Source: Acinetobacter modestus (GTDB taxonomy: Bacteria; Pseudomonadota; Gammaproteobacteria; Pseudomonadales; Moraxellaceae). From it: a DNA stretch of 64,000 nucleotides. The notes under the pieces are model-generated. The model saw only the letters and a program-made list of their open reading frames with translations, had not been told where the DNA came from and ran no database searches. The stretch lies in NCBI RefSeq assembly GCF_014636095.1, contig NZ_BMDV01000003.1:342096-406095 (forward strand), read 5' to 3'. Numbering within the stretch: the stretch's first letter is position 1; each line of letters opens with the position of its first letter. The position numbers and the translations under genes were made by a program. Positions 38,154 through 48,380 of the stretch are shown here, in pieces.

Positions 38154-38690
38154 ATGGCCAGACTTAAAGCACGTTATAACGACGAACTTAAAGCGAAGTT
38201 ACAAGAAGAACTTGGCGTTAAGAATGTGATGGATATTCCTCGCATCACGAAAATCACTCTTAACATGGGTGTAGGCGCAGCTGCAACTGATAAGAAATTA
38301 TTAGATGGTGCTGTTGCTGATATGCAACTCATTGCTGGTCAAAAACCAGTTGTGACACTTGCACGTAAATCAATCGCTGGTTTTAAAATCCGTGATGGTT
38401 GGCCAATTGGTTGTAAAGTTACTTTACGTGGCGACCAAATGTACGAATTCTTGGATCGTTTGATCTCGATCGCTATCCCTCGTATCCGTGACTTCCGTGG
38501 TTTCTCTTCGAAATCATTTGATGGTCGTGGTAACTACTCTATGGGTTTAAAAGAGCAGATCGTTTTCCCTGAAATCGATTTTGACAAAATTGATCGTATC
38601 CGTGGTCTAGATATCACTATTACGACCACTGCTCGTAGCGATGACGAAGGCCGTGCGCTTATGCGTGCATTCGGCTTCCCGTTCAAATAA
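38154..38690 (+). CDS. rplE: 50S ribosomal protein L5
   Basis: 178 residues, binds 5S rRNA and contacts the P-site tRNA and S13. LNMGVGAA and [24 protein letters not shown] are typical. In E. coli the S8 repressor site lies at the start of this gene; I see no obvious counterpart here. Confidence 0.98.
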   Translation: MARLKARYNDELKAKLQEELGVKNVMDIPRITKITLNMGVGAAATDKKLLDGAVADMQLIAGQKPVVTLARKSIAGFKIRDGWPIGCKVTLRGDQMYEFLDRLISIAIPRIRDFRGFSSKSFDGRGNYSMGLKEQIVFPEIDFDKIDRIRGLDITITTTARSDDEGRALMRAFGFPFK

Positions 38691-38699
38691 GAGGTCGAT

Positions 38700-39005
38700 A
38701 TGGCTAAGAAAGGTATGATTAATCGCGAATTGAAACGCGAAAAGACAGTTGCTAAATACGCTGCAAAACGTGCTGAATTAAAAGCAACGATTGCAAACGT
38801 AAATGCATCTGATGAAGAACGTTTCGAAGCGATGATGAAGTTACAAGCATTACCACGTAATGCATCTCCAGTACGTCTTCGTAACCGCTGTGGTTTAACT
38901 GGTCGTCCTCATGGTTACTTCCGTAAGTTCGGTTTAAGCCGTAACAAATTACGCGATACAGTAATGCAGGGTGATGTACCAGGCGTTGTTAAAGCAAGCT
39001 GGTAA
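38700..39005 (+). CDS. rpsN: 30S ribosomal protein S14 (zinc-free form)
   Basis: 101 residues, the long form, with only one cysteine in the C-terminal [14 protein letters not shown] region, so it lacks the CxxC zinc ribbon of the short paralogue. Confidence 0.97.
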   Translation: MAKKGMINRELKREKTVAKYAAKRAELKATIANVNASDEERFEAMMKLQALPRNASPVRLRNRCGLTGRPHGYFRKFGLSRNKLRDTVMQGDVPGVVKASW

Positions 39006-39017
39006 GGAGCGACTATA

Positions 39018-39413
39018 ATGAGTATGCAAGATACCGTTGCCGACATGTTAACGCGTGTTCGTAACGCTCAAATGGCAAAGAAACAAGTTGTTTCTATGCC
39101 TTCTTCTAAGTTGAAGGTTGCTATTGCAAACGTTCTTCAACAAGAAGGTTATATTTCAAATGTAGAAGTTGCTCAAGAAGATGCAAAAGCTACTTTGACT
39201 ATTACGTTAAAATATTTCGAAGGCAAACCAGTTATCGAAACTGTGAAGCGCGTAAGCCGTCCTGGTCTACGTCAGTATCGCGGTAAAGATGCACTTCCAA
39301 GCGTTAAGCAAGGTTTAGGTATTGCAATTGTTTCTACAAGCAAAGGCATCATGACTGATCGCGCTGCACGTGCTGCGGGCGTTGGTGGTGAAGTTATTGC
39401 TTTTGTTTCTTAA
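39018..39413 (+). CDS. rpsH: 30S ribosomal protein S8
   Basis: 131 residues, central 16S-binding assembly protein and autogenous repressor of the spc genes in E. coli. The C-terminal region [25 protein letters not shown] is standard. Confidence 0.98.
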   Translation: MSMQDTVADMLTRVRNAQMAKKQVVSMPSSKLKVAIANVLQQEGYISNVEVAQEDAKATLTITLKYFEGKPVIETVKRVSRPGLRQYRGKDALPSVKQGLGIAIVSTSKGIMTDRAARAAGVGGEVIAFVS

Positions 39414-39426
39414 TAGGTGATTCCTC

Positions 39427-39960
39427 ATGTCTCGTGTGGCTAAAGCCCCAGTAACTGTACCTAATGGTGTAACAGTTACTCAGAACGGCCGGCAGGTCGA
39501 AGTGAAAGGCACTAAAGGTACATTGTCTTTCAACCTGCATGCGCTGGTCGAGCTAAAACAGGAAGAAGGTAAACTTCAACTTGCTCCAGTTAAAGAGTCG
39601 AAAGATGCTTGGATGCAAGCTGGTACTGCTCGCGCTGTATTGAACAACCTTGTAAAAGGTGTTAGCGAAGGCTTCGAACGTAAGTTACAGCTAGTTGGTG
39701 TTGGTTACAAAGCAGCAGTTAAAGGCACTGTCGTTAACCTTGCTTTAGGTTATTCACACCCAATTGACTACGCTTTACCAGAAGGTGTAACAGCGGAAAC
39801 TCCAACTGCAACTGAAATCATTTTGAAATCAGCAAACAAGCAGTTGTTAGGTCAAGTAGCAGCGGAAATCCGTGCATACCGTTCTCCTGAACCATATAAA
39901 GGTAAAGGTGTTCGTTATTCGGATGAAGTTATTCTTCGTAAAGAAGCTAAGAAGAAATAA
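39427..39960 (+). CDS. rplF: 50S ribosomal protein L6
   Basis: 177 residues, same as E. coli. The C-terminal signature [24 protein letters not shown] is present. Located near the sarcin-ricin loop. Confidence 0.98.
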   Translation: MSRVAKAPVTVPNGVTVTQNGRQVEVKGTKGTLSFNLHALVELKQEEGKLQLAPVKESKDAWMQAGTARAVLNNLVKGVSEGFERKLQLVGVGYKAAVKGTVVNLALGYSHPIDYALPEGVTAETPTATEIILKSANKQLLGQVAAEIRAYRSPEPYKGKGVRYSDEVILRKEAKKK

Positions 39961-39974
39961 GGCGCGAGGTTCTT

Positions 39975-40325
39975 ATGAACGAAAAGAAACAAACCCGTTT
40001 GCGTCGTGCAAAAAGCACACGCTTGCACATTCGTGCATTGGGTGCGACTCGTTTGTGTGTAAACCGCACTCCGCGTCACATCTATGCTCAAGTTATTTCA
40101 GCAGATGGTGGCAAAGTTTTAGCGCAAGCTTCAACTTTAGATGCATCTTTGCGTAGTGGTGCGACTGGTAATATCGATGCAGCAACTAAGGTTGGTGCTT
40201 TAATCGCAGAACGTGCTAAAGCAGCTGGCGTTACTAAAGTTGCATTTGACCGTTCTGGTTTTAAATATCATGGTCGTATCAAAGCCTTGGCTGATGCTGC
40301 TCGTGAAGGCGGCTTGGAGTTCTAA
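39975..40325 (+). CDS. rplR: 50S ribosomal protein L18
   Basis: 116 residues, 5S rRNA-binding protein with the basic N-terminus [20 protein letters not shown] and [26 protein letters not shown] end. Confidence 0.98.
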   Translation: MNEKKQTRLRRAKSTRLHIRALGATRLCVNRTPRHIYAQVISADGGKVLAQASTLDASLRSGATGNIDAATKVGALIAERAKAAGVTKVAFDRSGFKYHGRIKALADAAREGGLEF

Positions 40326-40327
40326 TC

Positions 40328-40825
40328 ATGGCGAAAGTTGAACAAAACGAAGGTCTCGTTGAAAAGCTGGTTGCCGTTGATCGTGTAGCCAAAGTTGTTA
40401 AGGGTGGTCGTATCTTCTCTTTCACAGCATTAACTGTTGTGGGTGATGGTAATGGTCGTGTAGGTTTTGGTCGTGGTAAAGCACGTGAAGTTCCAGCTGC
40501 TATTTCTAAAGCACTTGAAGCTGCACGTCGTAACATGATTACTGTAGACCTTGCGGGGACTACTTTACAACACCCTGTGAATGCTCGTCATGGTGCAAGC
40601 CGTGTATACATGCAACCTGCTTCAGAAGGTACTGGCGTAATTGCTGGTGGCGCGATGCGTGCTGTTCTCGAAGCTGCAGGTGTACATAACGTACTTGCTA
40701 AATGTTATGGTTCTACAAATGCTGCTAACGTAGTAAACGCAACTTTCAAAGGTTTGCGTGATATGACTTCTCCTGAGAAAGTCGCTGCGAAACGTGGTCT
40801 TTCAGTAGAACAAATTCAAGGGTAA
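40328..40825 (+). CDS. rpsE: 30S ribosomal protein S5
   Basis: 165 residues. The double-stranded-RNA-binding N-terminal domain with the loop [20 protein letters not shown], important for decoding accuracy, is intact. Starts two bases after rplR. Confidence 0.98.
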   Translation: MAKVEQNEGLVEKLVAVDRVAKVVKGGRIFSFTALTVVGDGNGRVGFGRGKAREVPAAISKALEAARRNMITVDLAGTTLQHPVNARHGASRVYMQPASEGTGVIAGGAMRAVLEAAGVHNVLAKCYGSTNAANVVNATFKGLRDMTSPEKVAAKRGLSVEQIQG

Positions 40826-40831
40826 TCAATC

Positions 40832-41008
40832 ATGAAAACGATTAAAGTTACCCAGACTAAATCTTCTTCGCATCGTTTAAAAAATCATAAACTTTGCTTA
40901 CAAGGTCTAGGTCTGCGTCGTATTGGTCATACTGTAGAAGTGCAAGATACGCCTTCTAACCGTGGTATGGTCAACAAAGTTTACTATATGGTTAGTGTAG
41001 AGGAATAA
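40832..41008 (+). CDS. rpmD: 50S ribosomal protein L30
   Basis: 58 residues ([20 protein letters not shown] ... end SVEE), E. coli length 59. Located between rpsE and rplO in the conserved order. Confidence 0.97.
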   Translation: MKTIKVTQTKSSSHRLKNHKLCLQGLGLRRIGHTVEVQDTPSNRGMVNKVYYMVSVEE

Positions 41009-41011
41009 GCC

Positions 41012-41452
41012 ATGACTCTGCGTTTAAATGAACTTGCACCTGCTGAAGGTGCTAAGCGTGAAAATCGTCGTCTAGGTCGTGGTATCGGCTCTGGCGTTGG
41101 TAAGACTGGTGGTCGTGGTATCAAGGGTCAAAACTCACGTAAAAGTGGTGGTACTCGTCCAGGCTTTGAAGGCGGTCAAACAGCATTATATCGTCGTTTA
41201 CCAAAATTTGGTTTCACTAGCCAAATCGCTTTGAAAACTGCTGAAGTACGTTTGTCTGAATTGAATAAAGTTGAAGGTGATGTAATTAGCCTTGAAACTT
41301 TAAAAGCTGCGAACGTTGTTCGTCGTGATCAAATTCGTGCTCGCATCGTTCTTTCTGGTGAAATCACTCGCGCATTCACTGTTCAAGGTGTTGTGTTGAC
41401 TAAAGGCGCTAAAGCTGCTGTTGAAGCTGCTGGCGGTAAAGTCGAGGAGTAA
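41012..41452 (+). CDS. rplO: 50S ribosomal protein L15
   Basis: 146 residues with the Gly/Arg-rich N-terminal extension ([18 protein letters not shown]) that penetrates 23S rRNA. Three bases after rpmD. Confidence 0.98.
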   Translation: MTLRLNELAPAEGAKRENRRLGRGIGSGVGKTGGRGIKGQNSRKSGGTRPGFEGGQTALYRRLPKFGFTSQIALKTAEVRLSELNKVEGDVISLETLKAANVVRRDQIRARIVLSGEITRAFTVQGVVLTKGAKAAVEAAGGKVEE

Positions 41453-41458
41453 TCTCGA

Positions 41459-42817
41459 GTGTCTATGACTCCTAGTTCTTCAGGTCATGTAAACATGATG
41501 AAAGGCCAACCGTTTCATGTGAAATATCGTGAAATTATTCGTCGATTAATGTTTTTGATTGGCGCGTTATTGGTCTTTCGACTAGGAGCGCATATTCCGT
41601 TGCCAGGTATTGATAATATAGCGCTAGCACGGTTTTTTAAGGCGAATGAAGGTACCTTCTTAGGCTTATTTAACATGTTCTCTGGCGGTGCATTAGAACG
41701 CATGTCGATTTTAGCGTTAGGGATTATGCCGTACATTTCTGCATCGATTATCGTGCAGTTAATGTCTACGGTTGTTCCTTCGTTAGAAGCTTTGAAAAAA
41801 GAAGGCGAGCAAGGCAAACGAAAGATCAATCAATATACACGTTATGGCACCTTATTCCTTGCACTCGTGCAAGGTGTAGGGATGTGTGCTGGTTTGATCA
41901 GTCAAGGTATTACTTTGACATCAGGCTTAGCATTCTATGTTCCTGCAGTTACTTCGTTAGTTGCGGGAACAATGTTTCTGATGTGGTTAGGGGAGCAAAT
42001 TACCGAACGTGGTGTTGGTAATGGTATCTCGATGATCATTTTTGCAGGTATTGTGGCAGGTTTGCCAAATCTTGTAATACAGTCGTTTACGTCTGTAGAT
42101 AATGGTCAAGGTAGTTTAATTGGTTTAGCTGTATTTGGCTTACTCTCATTAGCGGTTTTAGCTGCGATTGTGTTTATTGAAAAAGCACAACGTCGTATTC
42201 CAGTGAACTATGCACAAAAGCAACAAGGTCGTCGTGTTTTTACTGCACAGCAAACGCATTTGCCATTAAAAATTAATATGGCCGGTGTGATTCCAGCGAT
42301 TTTTGCAAGCTCACTGTTATTATTTCCAGCGAGTTTGGGACAATGGTTAGGTAGTGCTGATCCAAATGCAGGGATTGTGAAGCGTAGCCTACAAGATCTG
42401 GCATTGGTGTTATCGCCTGGACAGCCGTTGTATTTAATGCTGTTTGGTGCGTTAATTATTTTCTTCTGTTATTTCTATACAGCGCTAGTATTTAGCCCGA
42501 AAGAAGTTGCAGAGAACTTAAAACGCAGCGGAGCATATGTGCCTGGTATCCGCCCAGGTGAGCAAACGGCTCGTTATTTAGATCATATTCTTAACCGTTT
42601 GACTTTTATTGGTGCAATTTACATTACTGTAGTGTGTTTAATGCCTATGGTGCTACAAAGTTCGTTTAGTATTCCATTCCATTTGGGTGGAACATCTTTA
42701 CTGATTGTAGTTGTAGTAGTAATGGACTTTATGGCGCAACTTCAAGCGCACCTTACTTCGCATCAATATGATAATCAAACGTTAATGAGAAAAACGACTG
42801 CTCATCCTAAGGGATAA
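41459..42817 (+). CDS. secY: Preprotein translocase subunit SecY
   Basis: 452 residues from GTG 41459, nine bases after GAGGAG; ATG 41465 is the alternative. Ten transmembrane helices form the protein-conducting channel with SecE and SecG. Recognisable are the plug region ([38 protein letters not shown]), the gate helix [18 protein letters not shown], and the SecA/ribosome-binding cytosolic loop [15 protein letters not shown]. Slightly longer than E. coli SecY (443). Confidence 0.98.
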
Positions 42818-42837
42818 GCGCACTTAGAGGTTTCATC

Positions 42838-42954
42838 ATGAAAGTACAAGCTTCTGTAAAGAAAATTTGTGGTAGCTGCAAAGTTATCCGTCGTAATGGG
42901 GTTATTCGCGTGATTTGTAGCGCAGAACCTCGTCATAAGCAGCGTCAAGGTTAA
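42838..42954 (+). CDS. rpmJ: 50S ribosomal protein L36 (zinc-binding form)
   Basis: 38 residues, [20 protein letters not shown] onward, with the C+ zinc ligands C11, C14, C27 and H33. It lies 20 bases after secY, as in other gamma-proteobacteria. Confidence 0.97.
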
Positions 42955-42969
42955 TTTAATTAAGACCTG

Positions 42970-42999
42970 TTGATTTCAGTAGGCTAATTAGGTTATTAT
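42970..42999 (+). promoter_or_regulatory. Candidate internal promoter for the alpha section (rpsM)
   Basis: TTGATT (42970-42975), 18-base spacer, TATTAT (42994-42999). The initiating region is followed by a GC-rich hairpin CGCCCC (43001-43006) / GGGGCG (43020-43025) ahead of rpsM. Confidence 0.55.
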
Positions 43000-43061
43000 C
43001 CGCCCCTCAAGATTTTTGTGGGGCGGTTGATTATCTTGACTGCCTTTTTGGAGAAAATTGA

Positions 43062-43418
43062 ATGGCTCGTATTGCCGGTGTAAACATTCCGGATAACAAG
43101 CATGCTGTTATCTCTCTCACGTATATTTTTGGTATCGGTCGCCACACTGCTAAGAACATCTTAGCGACTGTAGGTATCACTGAAACTACAAAAATCCGTG
43201 AATTAGATGATGCTCAGCTTGATGCGATTCGTGCAGAAGTTGCTAAGGTTCCGACCGAAGGTGATTTACGTCGCGAAATTTCCATGAACATTAAACGTTT
43301 AATGGATTTAGGCTGCTACCGCGGTCTTCGTCATCGTCGCAGCTTGCCTGTTCGTGGACAACGCACCAAAACTAACGCACGTACCCGTAAAGGTCCGCGC
43401 AAACCGATTAAAAAGTAA
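43062..43418 (+). CDS. rpsM: 30S ribosomal protein S13
   Basis: 118 residues, same as E. coli, contacting P-site tRNA and L5/L31 bridges. The C-terminus [14 protein letters not shown] is the tRNA-contacting tail. First gene of the alpha section, after a 107-base gap. Confidence 0.98.
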   Translation: MARIAGVNIPDNKHAVISLTYIFGIGRHTAKNILATVGITETTKIRELDDAQLDAIRAEVAKVPTEGDLRREISMNIKRLMDLGCYRGLRHRRSLPVRGQRTKTNARTRKGPRKPIKK

Positions 43419-43437
43419 GATTTCTGGAAGCTAAAAG

Positions 43438-43824
43438 ATGGCTAAAGATACTCGCACACGCAAGAAGGTCACTCGTACCGTCTCTGAAGGTGTTGCACAC
43501 ATTCACGCGTCTTTTAATAACACCATTGTAACGATTACCGATCGTCAAGGTAATGCATTGGCTTGGGCTACCTCAGGTGGACAAGGCTTCCGTGGTTCAC
43601 GTAAATCAACTCCGTTCGCTGCTCAGGTAGCTGCTGAAGTTGCTGGTAAAGCAGCTTTGGATTACGGTTTGAAAAACCTAGACGTCCTTGTAAAAGGTCC
43701 TGGTCCAGGTCGTGAGTCTGCGGTTCGTGCATTAGGCGCAGTGGGTTATAAGATTAACAGCATTACCGATGTGACTCCAATTCCTCACAACGGTTGCCGT
43801 CCACCTAAAAAACGTCGCGTGTAA
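43438..43824 (+). CDS. rpsK: 30S ribosomal protein S11
   Basis: 128 residues with the basic C-terminus [18 protein letters not shown] and the 16S platform-binding fold ([15 protein letters not shown]). Confidence 0.98.
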
Positions 43825-43836
43825 GGAGAAACATTC

Positions 43837-44463
43837 ATGGCTCGTTATATTGGTCCAAAATGCAAACTCTCTCGCCGCGAAGGGACAGACCTGCAACTTA
43901 AATCAGGCGTTAAACCGTTTGATGTAAAAACCAAAAAACACAATAAAGCACCTGGTCAACATGGTCAGGCTCGTGGTGGTAAGCAATCTGAGTATTCACT
44001 ACAATTACGTGAAAAACAAAAAGTACGTCGTATGTACGGTGTGTTAGAGCGTCAATTTAGTAACTACTATAAAGAAGCAGCTCGTGTTAAAGGCGCAACT
44101 GGTGAAAACTTGTTGAAATTGCTTGAAAGCCGTCTTGATAACGTAGTTTATCGCATGGGTTTTGGTTCTACACGTTCAGAAGCTCGTCAGTTAGTATCTC
44201 ACCGTTCTATTACTTTAAATGGTCGTCGTGTAAACATTGCGTCTATTCAAGTAAAAGCGGGTGATGTAATTGCAGTGCATGAAGGTGCTAAACAACAATT
44301 GCGTATCAAAAACGCTATTGAATTAGCTGCTCAACGTGGTATCCCTGCTTGGATGGAAGTTGATCATTCTAAGTTGGAAGGTACGTTTAAAGCTGCACCA
44401 GATCGCTCTGATTTACCTGCTGAAATCAACGAAAGCTTGATTGTAGAATTGTATTCTAAATAA
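43837..44463 (+). CDS. rpsD: 30S ribosomal protein S4
   Basis: 208 residues. The S4 RNA-binding domain ([31 protein letters not shown]) starts near residue 90. A primary assembly protein and, in E. coli, translational repressor of this operon through the rpsM leader. Only one rpsD copy is visible in the window. Confidence 0.98.
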   Translation: MARYIGPKCKLSRREGTDLQLKSGVKPFDVKTKKHNKAPGQHGQARGGKQSEYSLQLREKQKVRRMYGVLERQFSNYYKEAARVKGATGENLLKLLESRLDNVVYRMGFGSTRSEARQLVSHRSITLNGRRVNIASIQVKAGDVIAVHEGAKQQLRIKNAIELAAQRGIPAWMEVDHSKLEGTFKAAPDRSDLPAEINESLIVELYSK

Positions 44464-44481
44464 TCCTTGAGGTAGCAATAA

Positions 44482-45489
44482 ATGACGCGTACTGCAAACG
44501 AGTTTCTAACTCCGCAAGCGATCAAGGTCGAAGCGGTGAGCGGGACCTCGGCAAAAGTGATTCTTGAGCCTTTAGAGCGTGGTTTTGGTCATACTCTAGG
44601 TAATGCTTTACGTCGCATTCTATTGTCTTCTTTACCTGGCGCTGCTGTGGTTGAAGTTGAGATAGAAGGCGTCGAGCACGAGTACAGTACTTTAGAAGGC
44701 TTGCAGCAGGACATCGTCGAGCTCTTGCTGAACCTAAAAGGATTGTCTATTAAGCTGTTCGATCAAAATGAAGCATATTTAACATTAGAGAAGCAAGGTG
44801 CAGGTGACGTAACAGCAGCTGACCTTCGTTTACCTCATAATGTTGAAGTGGTTAACCCTGATCATTTAATCGGTACTTTGAGTTCTTCTGGTTCATTGAA
44901 AATGCGCCTTAAAGTAGCTCAAGGTCGTGGTTATGAGACATCTGACTCTCGTTTCCCAGAAGGTGAAACACGTCCAGTAGGTCGCTTACAGTTAGATGCT
45001 TCTTATAGCCCAATCAAGCGTGTTTCTTACACAGTAGAAAATGCTCGTGTAGAACAACGTACCGATCTTGATAAGTTAGTGATCGATCTTGAGACTAACG
45101 GAACTGTTGATCCAGAAGAAGCTATCCGCAAAGCGGCAACAATCTTGCAACAACAAATTGCAATTTTTGTTGATCTTCAGAAAGATCAAACTCCAGTCGC
45201 TCAAGAACCTCGCGAAGAAGTTGACCCAATTTTGCTTCGTCCAGTAGATGATCTCGAGCTTACTGTTCGTTCTGCTAACTGTTTGAAGGCAGAAAATATT
45301 TACTACATTGGTGATCTTGTTCAACGTACTGAAGTTGAGTTGTTAAAAACTCCTAACTTGGGTAAAAAATCGTTAACAGAGATCAAAGATGTTTTGGCAT
45401 CGAAAGGTTTACAACTCGGCATGCGTTTAGAGAACTGGCCACCAGCTAGTCTCCGTATGGATGACCGATTTGCCTATCGTAGCCGTTAA
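44482..45489 (+). CDS. rpoA: RNA polymerase alpha subunit
   Basis: 335 residues (E. coli 329). The N-terminal dimerisation domain has [27 protein letters not shown] linker then leads to the C-terminal domain from about residue 250 ([23 protein letters not shown]), which contacts UP elements and activators; [21 protein letters not shown] is intact. Confidence 0.98.
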   Translation: MTRTANEFLTPQAIKVEAVSGTSAKVILEPLERGFGHTLGNALRRILLSSLPGAAVVEVEIEGVEHEYSTLEGLQQDIVELLLNLKGLSIKLFDQNEAYLTLEKQGAGDVTAADLRLPHNVEVVNPDHLIGTLSSSGSLKMRLKVAQGRGYETSDSRFPEGETRPVGRLQLDASYSPIKRVSYTVENARVEQRTDLDKLVIDLETNGTVDPEEAIRKAATILQQQIAIFVDLQKDQTPVAQEPREEVDPILLRPVDDLELTVRSANCLKAENIYYIGDLVQRTEVELLKTPNLGKKSLTEIKDVLASKGLQLGMRLENWPPASLRMDDRFAYRSR

Positions 45490-45507
45490 TTAAGTAGGAC
45501 TATCACC

Positions 45508-45873
45508 ATGCGTCATCGTAATAGTGGTGTGAAATTAGGCCGTACAAGCAGCCACCGTAAGGCGTTGTTTCAAAACTTAACAAATGCTTTAGTAGAGCAC
45601 GAGTTAATTAAGACAACTTTGCCTAAGGCGAAAGAACTTCGTCGTGTTGCTGAGCCTTTAATCACTTTGGCTAAAAACGATACTGTTGCAAACCGTCGTT
45701 TAGCGTTTGCTCGTACTCGTTCAGCAGCAACTGTTGGTAAATTATTTACCGTTCTTGGCCCTCGTTACAAAGAACGTAACGGCGGTTATCTTCGTGTTCT
45801 TAAAGCGGGCTTCCGTGCAGGTGATGCTGCACCGATGGCTTACGTTGAACTCGTTGACCGTGAAGTAAAATAA
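45508..45873 (+). CDS. rplQ: 50S ribosomal protein L17
   Basis: 121 residues ([20 protein letters not shown]), last gene of the cluster, followed by a strong terminator. Confidence 0.98.
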   Translation: MRHRNSGVKLGRTSSHRKALFQNLTNALVEHELIKTTLPKAKELRRVAEPLITLAKNDTVANRRLAFARTRSAATVGKLFTVLGPRYKERNGGYLRVLKAGFRAGDAAPMAYVELVDREVK

Positions 45874-45904
45874 TACTTCTACGTGTAGAACAGTCAGTTG
45901 TTCC

Positions 45905-45937
45905 AAAAAAGGTCGGTGTAATAACCGACCTTTTTTA
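45905..45937 (+). terminator. Rho-independent terminator of the ribosomal cluster
   Basis: AAAAAAGGTCGGT and ACCGACCTTTTTT arms with a six-base loop, 32 bases after rplQ. Confidence 0.94.
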
Positions 45938-46020
45938 TTGTTTAATAATGTTTAAAATAAAATCATCAAGATACAATTAGATCAGTCAATACGAGTATTA
46001 CTATTATAAGTGAGAAGATC

Positions 46021-46464
46021 ATGGATTCTGAAAAATATTGTTTTATTAATGGATTGAAAAGGCGGCATACTAATTTAATATTTGGCTACAATGGAAATTT
46101 GTATGATAGACAGCTATTAGGATTCATTACAGCCGAAGCAGCAGCTCTAAGTCCAAATTCAATAAGTGTAAAAAAATTATCCAATATTTGGTATGTTGTA
46201 TCAGAATATGATTGGATAAATAATTTATCTGATGATGAAAGCTATCTTCTTAAGCCGAATTATTTACCAGATGCTGATAATTTCTATCATTTATCTGGTG
46301 CTATTCTGTCTGCATTTTCTAATGGTGTGGGGCTAGCATTAAACGGAGAAATAACAACTTCATATAACCTCAGTGACAATGATCTAAGTGAAATCAAAAA
46401 TGAAGTTGAACAACTAAAAAGTAGAGTTGTCTTTTTTAAAAGTATTGATACTTCAAGCGAATAA
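46021..46464 (+). CDS. Hypothetical protein in an AT-rich island
   Basis: A 147-residue cytoplasmic protein from ATG 46021 with no recognised domain, no signal peptide and no membrane span. It is Asn/Ser/Asp-rich with many rare AT-ending codons (ATA, AAT, TTA), clearly unlike the neighbouring ribosomal genes. It sits alone between the rplQ terminator and the almA region, which suggests an acquired gene. Composition (YDWINNLSDDESYLLKPNYL) resembles small orphan or immunity-type proteins, but no function is claimed. Confidence 0.6.
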   Translation: MDSEKYCFINGLKRRHTNLIFGYNGNLYDRQLLGFITAEAAALSPNSISVKKLSNIWYVVSEYDWINNLSDDESYLLKPNYLPDADNFYHLSGAILSAFSNGVGLALNGEITTSYNLSDNDLSEIKNEVEQLKSRVVFFKSIDTSSE

Positions 46465-46762
46465 ACAAATTAATGGATTTTCTACGGAATTGATGAACTT
46501 TTTTTAATGTGTTTTATAACGTTTATTTTTCTTAAAAATCTTCAATTAAAAATTATATAAAGATTTATTCCTAATTTTTTTGTATTCAATACAACATAGT
46601 TTAAATGTAAACCCAAGTAAAAATCTCAGGATTTTTTAACCACTTTTTTTCTCAAAATGTCCCGAACTGATATAAAAAAACCGATGAATGACTAAACTTG
46701 ACATTGTGTATTGTCAAATTTGTGCTTTAATAAAGACATGATTTACACAGGGTATAAAAAAA
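46465..46762 (+). promoter_or_regulatory. AT-rich region upstream of almA with an inverted repeat
   Basis: 298 bases, strongly AT-rich, without a gene. At 46698-46717 TTGACA and TGTCAA flank an eight-base spacer, forming a perfect 6-8-6 inverted repeat. A possible promoter (TTGTGT, 16 bases, TTTAAT) overlaps its right half. This geometry suits a repressor operator. Confidence 0.5.
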
Positions 46763-48253
46763 ATGGAAAAGCAAGTTGATGTATTAATTATTGGTGCAGG
46801 TATCTCTGGAATTGGGTTAGCTGTGCATCTCTCTAAGAACTGTCCACAACGTAAATTCGAAATCTTAGAACGTCGTGACAGTTTCGGTGGAACTTGGGAT
46901 TTATTCCGTTACCCTGGTATTCGTTCTGATTCGGATATGTCAACTTTTGGTTTTAACTTCAAGCCATGGGCAAAAGACAAAGTGTTGGCTAGCGGCGCTG
47001 AGATCAAGGGCTATTTAAGCGATGTGATCAGTGAAAATCAGTTAAAAGATAAAATTCACTTTGGTCATCGTGTTCTTTCAGCAAACTATGATTCTACAAA
47101 GAAAAAATGGTTAGTTGAGATCGAAGATAACAATAAGAAAAAACAAACTTGGTCTGCAAATTTTGTAATGGGTTGTACTGGTTACTATAACTATGATCAG
47201 GGTTATGCACCTAAATTCCCTAAACAAGAAGATTTCAAAGGTCAGTTTATTCATCCACAACATTGGCCAGAAAATTTAGATTACACTGGTAAGAAAGTTG
47301 TGATCATTGGTAGTGGTGCAACTGCAATTACGCTGGTACCTTCAATGGTGAAAGGTGGAGCAGGGCATGTCACAATGTTGCAGCGTTCACCAACTTATAT
47401 TGCAACGATTCCTTCAATTGACTTTATTTATGAGAAAACACGTAAATTTATGTCTGAGGAAACGGCGTATAAATTTACTCGCGCACGTAATATTGGTATG
47501 CAACGTGGTATTTATGCATTAGCGCAAAAATATCCGAAAACTGTACGTCGTTTATTGTTGAAAGGCATTGAATTGCAGCTTAAAGGTAAAGTGGATATGA
47601 AACACTTTACACCAAGCTATAATCCATGGGATCAACGTTTGTGTGTTGTGCCAGACGGTGATTTATTCAAATCTTTACGTGAAGGCAAAGCAAGTGTTGA
47701 GACAGATCAAATTGAAAAATTCACTGCAAATGGTATCCAATTAAAATCTGGAAAACATTTAGAAGCGGATATTGTAATCTCAGCAACTGGTTTGGAGATT
47801 CAGATTCTAGGTGGGGTGCAAGGTTCAATTGACGGTAAGCCAATGAACACATCTCAACATATGCTGTATCAAGGCGTGATGGTGAGTGATGTCCCTAACA
47901 TGGCGATGATCATTGGTTATATCAATGCTTCATGGACATTAAAGGTTGATATTGCAGCTGATTATATCTGTCGCTTAATCAATCATATGGATAAAAATGG
48001 TTTTGATGAAGTGATTGCACATGCTGATCCTTTACAGCGTGAAAATGATACGATCATGGGTAAAATGTCTTCTGGTTATATCGCACGTGCGGCTGATGTA
48101 ATGCCTAAACAAGGTAAACAAGCACCGTGGAAGATCACCAATAATTACCTAGCTGATCGTAAAGAACTGAAAGATGCTAAGTTTAATGATGGGGTTTTAG
48201 AATTTCATAAGCGTGGCGATCAAACAAATCGTAAGCCAAAATTAGTATCATAA
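46763..48253 (+). CDS. almA: Flavin-binding long-chain alkane monooxygenase AlmA
   Basis: A 496-residue FAD/NADPH monooxygenase of the Baeyer-Villiger superfamily, very similar in sequence pattern to Acinetobacter AlmA, which oxidises long-chain n-alkanes of about C32 and above. The FAD Rossmann motif is GAGISGIG (11-18). The BVMO fingerprint FKGQFIHPQHWP (158-169) lies between the two nucleotide sites, and NADPH Rossmann GSGATA is at 183-188. Alternative substrates (ketones) are possible for the family. Monocistronic, with an upstream inverted repeat and downstream terminator. Confidence 0.9.
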   Translation: MEKQVDVLIIGAGISGIGLAVHLSKNCPQRKFEILERRDSFGGTWDLFRYPGIRSDSDMSTFGFNFKPWAKDKVLASGAEIKGYLSDVISENQLKDKIHFGHRVLSANYDSTKKKWLVEIEDNNKKKQTWSANFVMGCTGYYNYDQGYAPKFPKQEDFKGQFIHPQHWPENLDYTGKKVVIIGSGATAITLVPSMVKGGAGHVTMLQRSPTYIATIPSIDFIYEKTRKFMSEETAYKFTRARNIGMQRGIYALAQKYPKTVRRLLLKGIELQLKGKVDMKHFTPSYNPWDQRLCVVPDGDLFKSLREGKASVETDQIEKFTANGIQLKSGKHLEADIVISATGLEIQILGGVQGSIDGKPMNTSQHMLYQGVMVSDVPNMAMIIGYINASWTLKVDIAADYICRLINHMDKNGFDEVIAHADPLQRENDTIMGKMSSGYIARAADVMPKQGKQAPWKITNNYLADRKELKDAKFNDGVLEFHKRGDQTNRKPKLVS

Positions 48254-48274
48254 GTTTTTGCTTGAATGTTTTGG

Positions 48275-48303
48275 AACCCTATGCAGTTGCATAGGGTTTT
48301 TTA
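48275..48303 (+). terminator. Rho-independent terminator after almA
   Basis: AACCCTATGCA-GT-TGCATAGGGTT followed by T-run, 22 bases after the stop. Confidence 0.93.
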
Positions 48304-48380
48304 TTTGAGTGGCTATTTAAATATAAAAAATATCGCGTATATTGAGCGCAATAACATTTAAATAAAACAGGGATGACTGA

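Noticed and set aside
39872..40156. Open frame overlapping the end of rplF and the start of rplR
   Set aside because: Out of frame with both real genes, with no plausible ribosome site; a shadow of rplF/rplR.
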